DNA of 7,437 nt from Terriglobia bacterium (GTDB lineage: Bacteria > Acidobacteriota > Terriglobia > UBA7540): positions 1 to 7,437 of the forward strand of contig JASHYZ010000545.1 in the NCBI GenBank assembly GCA_030042795.1. Reading direction: 5' to 3'. Below the pieces are notes generated by a model. The model saw only the letters and a program-made list of their open reading frames with translations, did not search any database and was not told where the DNA came from. The position numbers were made by a program, and so were the translations under genes. Shown piece after piece: positions 4,913-7,437 of the stretch (its first letter is position 1; each line of letters starts with the position of its first letter).

Positions 4913-6055
4913 TTAGGTCCCCAGCGCCTCCGGAACGCTGTTCCACATCCTCGTCAAGTTGAAGGCGGTGGTGGCCAGGGCAATTTCCACGGCCACTTTC
5001 TCCAGGCCCCGCCGTCGAAATTGCCTCATCCCGCGTTGCTCTTTCAGCACTCCCAAGACCGGTTCAATCAAGCCTTGCCGTCGTGCGTAGACCGCTCGTC
5101 TCGCCGCGCTGCGCAACTTCCGCCGCATCGCCCGATGACTTGCCTCCGGCGCTCGACCCTTCAGGCGCCCGCCCCGATTCATCACCCGCGCCAAATTCGA
5201 ATCCGGCACGTAAGCGTCGATCTTCTCCGCCGCCAAACTTTTCAACGAGTCCAGCGAGAAAAATCCGCTATCCTCGGTGGGCTCTTGGCTGACCCGCTGC
5301 TCCACGATCAGGTGGTCTTCGCTGGCTGCCAGGGTCACCGTGTAGCCCAGCACAAATCCTTTCCGTGCTTTCAGAAAGCGGCTCTCCGGATCGGTGCGCG
5401 AGCGTCGGTTCAAACCGCTCTTCTTCAATTGCTCCAGCCGCGCCGGAATTTCCCCCAGGATCTTCTCCAGCCGCACGCGCTCCTTCTCCGCCAGTTCCAA
5501 TCCCGGCCGCTCGTTGGGGTCCTCGGCCTCGCAGGCTCGCTGCCAATGGCGAATCTGGCGGCGAATCTGGGCCCGCTCCGCCCGCAACTTCTCGGCGGTA
5601 TCGACCCGATCCGGCGAGGCGTTGGCTTTCACGCGGGTCGAGTCCAGGGCCACATGGCCCAGGCGTGCCCGCCCCGCCCGGCGCGCCAGTTCCACCACTT
5701 GGGTGAACAGGTCGTTCAACGCCTTGGGATGCCGCTGGCGAAACGCGTTCAGGGTCCAGAAGTCCGGCTGGGCTCCGCCCGCCAGGTAACGGAATCCCAG
5801 GTCCTCGCGCACCCGTTGCTCCAACCGCCGCGAACTGGTGATCCCCAGGGCGTAGGCGTACAGCCAGACTCCGACCATCAGGGCGGGGTGGTAGCCGGGT
5901 TGCCCTTCCTCCCCGTAATCGGCGAGGAAGGCGCTCAAATCCAAATGCTCCACCGCCCGGCGGATGAAGAGACACAGGTGCTGCTCGTCCAGTACATCCG
6001 CGACGCGGGGCGGCAGCAAATAGGCTTGCTCAGGATTGTAGGCTCGAAATTTCAT
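4913..6055 (-). CDS. IS1182 family transposase (DDE)
   Basis: The gene encodes 380 residues from ATG at 6055, with GGAGGT (6069-6064) 8 nt upstream. The N-terminus (MKFRAYNPEQAYLLPPRVAD, then LDLSAFLADYGEEGQPGYHP) and the GITSSRRLEQRVREDLGFRY segment (about 71-90) are typical of IS1182 transposases. The likely catalytic triad is Asp138 (GHVALDSTRVKANAS), Asp262 (TEDSGFFS) and Glu331 (QGLIEPVLGVLKEQRGMRQF). A charged coiled-coil-like stretch (about 153-213) separates the first two acids. The C-terminus (RGLEKVAVEIALATTAFNLT) matches the family end. It is shorter than many relatives because it lacks the Cys-rich insertion some carry before the catalytic Glu. The gene acts on the 18-bp ends of its own element. 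High-GC codon use differs from the neighbouring leftward gene, in keeping with transfer. Confidence 0.93.
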   Translation of the reverse strand: MKFRAYNPEQAYLLPPRVADVLDEQHLCLFIRRAVEHLDLSAFLADYGEEGQPGYHPALMVGVWLYAYALGITSSRRLEQRVREDLGFRYLAGGAQPDFWTLNAFRQRHPKALNDLFTQVVELARRAGRARLGHVALDSTRVKANASPDRVDTAEKLRAERAQIRRQIRHWQRACEAEDPNERPGLELAEKERVRLEKILGEIPARLEQLKKSGLNRRSRTDPESRFLKARKGFVLGYTVTLAASEDHLIVEQRVSQEPTEDSGFFSLDSLKSLAAEKIDAYVPDSNLARVMNRGGRLKGRAPEASHRAMRRKLRSAARRAVYARRQGLIEPVLGVLKEQRGMRQFRRRGLEKVAVEIALATTAFNLTRMWNSVPEALGT

Positions 6056-6063
6056 ATCGGAAC

Positions 6064-6069
6064 ACCTCC
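6064..6069 (-). promoter_or_regulatory. Ribosome binding site of the transposase
   Basis: Minus-strand GGAGGT, 8 nt before the ATG at 6055. Upstream within the IS end a TTGACA (6091-6086 region) and a TAATAC lie too close together to form one standard promoter. Confidence 0.65.
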
Positions 6070-6112
6070 ACTGGTATTATCGCCGAGGTGTCAAGGGGTC
6101 ACTTACAGGGTT

Positions 6113-6130
6113 GAGTTCTCACACAGACTC
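6113..6130 (-). repeat. IS right terminal inverted repeat
   Basis: Partner of 4788-4805, on the side of the transposase start; 17 of 18 positions match after reverse complement. Confidence 0.8.
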
Positions 6131-6134
6131 TTCA
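6131..6134 (+). repeat. Target site duplication TTCA, right copy
   Basis: Direct repeat of 4784-4787, immediately outside the right end of the IS. Confidence 0.7.
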
Positions 6135-6147
6135 GCCGGTTATAACG

Positions 6148-6157
6148 CCTCGCCCTT
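6148..6157 (+). repeat. Right arm of the interrupted stem-loop
   Basis: CCTCGCCCTT, complementary to 4772-4781 with one mismatch and followed by TTC. Before the IS arrived this would have formed a terminator-like hairpin upstream of the methyltransferase gene. Confidence 0.6.
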
Positions 6158-6369
6158 TTCAAACGGAAATACCCGCTGCATGGTAATAATCAACGAACCT
6201 TAGTTACAGTACACTGGTCTGGCAAGTCTTCCCGACACTGACCTGTGCAGAAGACCCTTCTAATGCATAACGGCGCGATGAGGTCTTTGGATTTTCTTAT
6301 GGAATTTTGGATTGACTTGCCGCCGGACCTTGGGCGCGGCGACTCTAAACTTTCTATTTTGGAGGACAA
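6158..6369. other. Leader region of the methyltransferase gene
   Basis: There is no supportable gene here; short frames on both strands lack ribosome sites and domains. The region must hold the promoter of the rightward methyltransferase gene. A TTGACT at about 6313 has no matching -10 at standard distance, so I do not call a promoter. It is AT-richer around 6285-6315 and 6345-6360. Confidence 0.4.
6361..6365 (+). promoter_or_regulatory. Ribosome binding site deciding a TTG start
   Basis: GGAGG followed by ACAA and TTG (6370). No in-frame ATG exists near the start of the conserved region, so this site fixes the methyltransferase start. Confidence 0.7.
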
Positions 6370-7401
6370 TTGGCAACTCAACTACAGGCGCTTCCACCGG
6401 ATCCAACAACAATCTTTGAGGCCCTGAACTCTTACCAGCGCAGCGCCGCCTTGAAAGCCGCGATTGAGCTTGAAGTCTTCACCGGCATCGGCGAAGGGAA
6501 AGCTGATGTTGAGTCTCTCGCGATGCGCTGCCAGGCCACGGAGCGCGGAATCCGCATTCTGTGCGACTACCTCACCATCCAAGGCTTTCTGAGCAAAGAA
6601 GACCATCGATATTCGCTCACGCCGACGTCTGCGGCCTTCCTGGACCGCCGCTCGCCCAAATATCTCGGCACCATCGCGCGCTTCCTGGATTCGCCTGCGC
6701 ACATCGCACGCCTTCAGAACCTCGCCTCGGTCGTTCGGGGCGAGGGTTCGTTGATCCACGAAGACGGATCGTCTGATGAGGGCAACACCGAGTGGATCGA
6801 GTTCGCGCGCTCCATGGCGCCTATGATGGCGCTGCCTGCGGAGCTCGTTGCGGAGCGGGTGGGCGCAAGCGCGGGCGTACCCTGGAGAGTGTTGGATATC
6901 GCCGCCGGCCACGGCCTGTACGGCATCGCCGTGGCGCGGCTCAATCCCAATGCTGAAATCGTCGCCGTCGACTGGCCTCAGGTGCTTGAGGTAGCCCGCG
7001 AGAACGCCGAGAAAGCCGGCGTCTCCGCCCGTCACCGCCTCCTGCCCGGGAGCGCCTTTGACGTGGACTTCGGCGATGGCTACGACCTCGTCCTGCTCAC
7101 CAATTTCCTCCATCACTTCGACCGGCACACCAACGAGAAGCTGCTGGCAAAGGTTCATCGCGCGCTGAGACCCGGCGGGCGAGCGGTCACGCTGGAATTC
7201 GTGCCCAATGCGGATCGTGTGAGCCCTCCCACTGCCGCCGCCTTCAGTCTTATTATGCTGAGCAACACCAAGGCCGGCGATGCCTACACCTTCACCGAAC
7301 TGGAAGAGATGTTCCGCAACGCCGGTTTTACGCAAAGTGAGCTGCACCCGCTGCCGCCGACGCTGCAATCAGTGGTGATTTCGTACAAGCAGAGGGGGTG
7401 A
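6370..7401 (+). CDS. SAM-dependent methyltransferase, COMT-like (O-methyltransferase family 2 type)
   Basis: The gene encodes 343 residues from TTG at 6370, with GGAGG 4 nt upstream. Residues about 12-110 form the helical, winged-helix dimerisation domain of this family (IFEALNSYQRSAALKAAIEL, then ESLAMRCQATERGIRILCDY). The Rossmann-type catalytic domain follows: motif I VLDIAAGHGLYG (174-185) binds SAM, Asp201 in IVAVDW sits at the end of strand 2 where it contacts the SAM ribose, LVLLTNFLHHF (240-250) is motif IV with its His pair, and LRPGGRAVTLEF (266-277) is the post-motif strand. The family methylates hydroxyl groups of small aromatic or polyketide/carotenoid compounds and usually works as a dimer in the cytoplasm; relatives include CrtF and plant COMT. 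The substrate is not readable here and no biosynthetic partner is visible, although the right side is cut. The frame is intact and of normal length. Confidence 0.9.
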   Translation: MATQLQALPPDPTTIFEALNSYQRSAALKAAIELEVFTGIGEGKADVESLAMRCQATERGIRILCDYLTIQGFLSKEDHRYSLTPTSAAFLDRRSPKYLGTIARFLDSPAHIARLQNLASVVRGEGSLIHEDGSSDEGNTEWIEFARSMAPMMALPAELVAERVGASAGVPWRVLDIAAGHGLYGIAVARLNPNAEIVAVDWPQVLEVARENAEKAGVSARHRLLPGSAFDVDFGDGYDLVLLTNFLHHFDRHTNEKLLAKVHRALRPGGRAVTLEFVPNADRVSPPTAAAFSLIMLSNTKAGDAYTFTELEEMFRNAGFTQSELHPLPPTLQSVVISYKQRG

Positions 7402-7406
7402 AGCGA

Positions 7407-7422
7407 GCCGGGTAGCCGGGTA
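7407..7422 (+). repeat. 8-bp tandem duplication after the methyltransferase stop
   Basis: GCCGGGTA occurs twice in a row just after the TGA. AAGCGA (7401-7406) and TCGCTT (7432-7437) are reverse complements enclosing it, so a stem-loop may form, but the window ends before any T-run could be seen. Confidence 0.4.
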
Positions 7423-7437
7423 GCGCAGACGTCGCTT

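Larger units (their letters stand above)
4788..6130 (-). mobile_element. Complete IS1182-type insertion sequence, 1343 bp
   Basis: The element is bounded by terminal inverted repeats GAGTCTGTGTGGGAACTC (4788-4805) and the reverse complement of GAGTTCTCACACAGACTC (6113-6130), matching at 17 of 18 positions. A 4-bp direct repeat TTCA flanks both ends. It carries a single full-length transposase read leftward. Intact ends, an intact gene and an exact target duplication suggest a fairly recent insertion that may still be active. It sits inside a stem-loop, as known for some members of this family such as IS1272. Assignment to the family rests on the transposase. Confidence 0.88.

Noticed and set aside
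5268..5975. Second minus-strand frame of 235 residues inside the IS
   Set aside because: Gly/Pro/Arg-rich shadow of the transposase in another frame, without motif or ribosome site.
6080..6095. TTGACA with TAATAC as a transposase promoter
   Set aside because: The two hexamers are only about 9 bases apart, far below the standard spacing.
4583..6145. Long plus-strand frame of 520 residues
   Set aside because: It is antisense to the IS1182 transposase, is rich in Pro/Arg/His with no domain, and arises from the high GC content of the real gene.
6245..6427. Short plus-strand frame before the methyltransferase (60 residues)
   Set aside because: GTG start without a ribosome site, overlaps the methyltransferase start and shows no family resemblance.
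6382..7368. Minus-strand frame of 328 residues
   Set aside because: Exact antisense shadow of the methyltransferase, which has all SAM motifs.

Overview
This 7.4 kb window looks like a bacterial chromosomal segment that has collected mobile and decaying DNA. The organism is probably a soil-type, GC-rich bacterium. The cytochrome c / sorbosone-dehydrogenase-type fusion, the M24 peptidase, the TTG starts and the IS1182-type transposase would fit Acidobacteriota, but that is an inference from gene style and no marker gene is present.

Layout from left to right. (1) Positions 1-798, minus strand: the N-terminal 266 residues of a secreted cytochrome c fused to a sugar-dehydrogenase-type propeller; the gene runs off the left edge. 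(2) Positions 799-1247: an intergenic stretch containing a nested inverted-repeat element (949-1107) that resembles a MITE or REP doublet. (3) Positions 1248-1955, minus strand: an intact single-domain M24 metallopeptidase. (4) Positions 1956-2280: no intact gene, but a perfect 37-bp direct repeat with a 35-bp spacer. (5) Positions 2281-2643, plus strand: a decayed toxin-antitoxin pair, namely a UPF0175-type antitoxin with a lost ATG and a one-base frameshift, followed by a DUF3368/PIN-type toxin cut off after 33 codons. (6) Positions 2640 to about 3430: a hairpin-rich, non-coding block beginning GTGAG exactly at the toxin break, best read as a group II intron remnant without reverse transcriptase or a visible domain V. 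(7) Positions 3614-4733, minus strand: an uncharacterised exported protein, and upstream of it the C-terminal part of another unrecognised gene that has lost its 5' part. (8) Positions 4788-6130: a complete IS1182-type insertion sequence with 18-bp terminal inverted repeats (17 of 18 matching) and a TTCA target duplication, inserted into the loop of a stem-loop. (9) Positions 6370-7401, plus strand: an intact SAM-dependent methyltransferase of the COMT-like type.

The genes do not form one pathway. Intact genes flank a central scar (about 2035-6160) where a TA locus, a retroelement and an IS have accumulated. I found no convincing new multi-gene system. The best leads are the nested inverted-repeat element, the intron-interrupted TA locus, the IS target stem-loop and the two unrecognised minus-strand genes.
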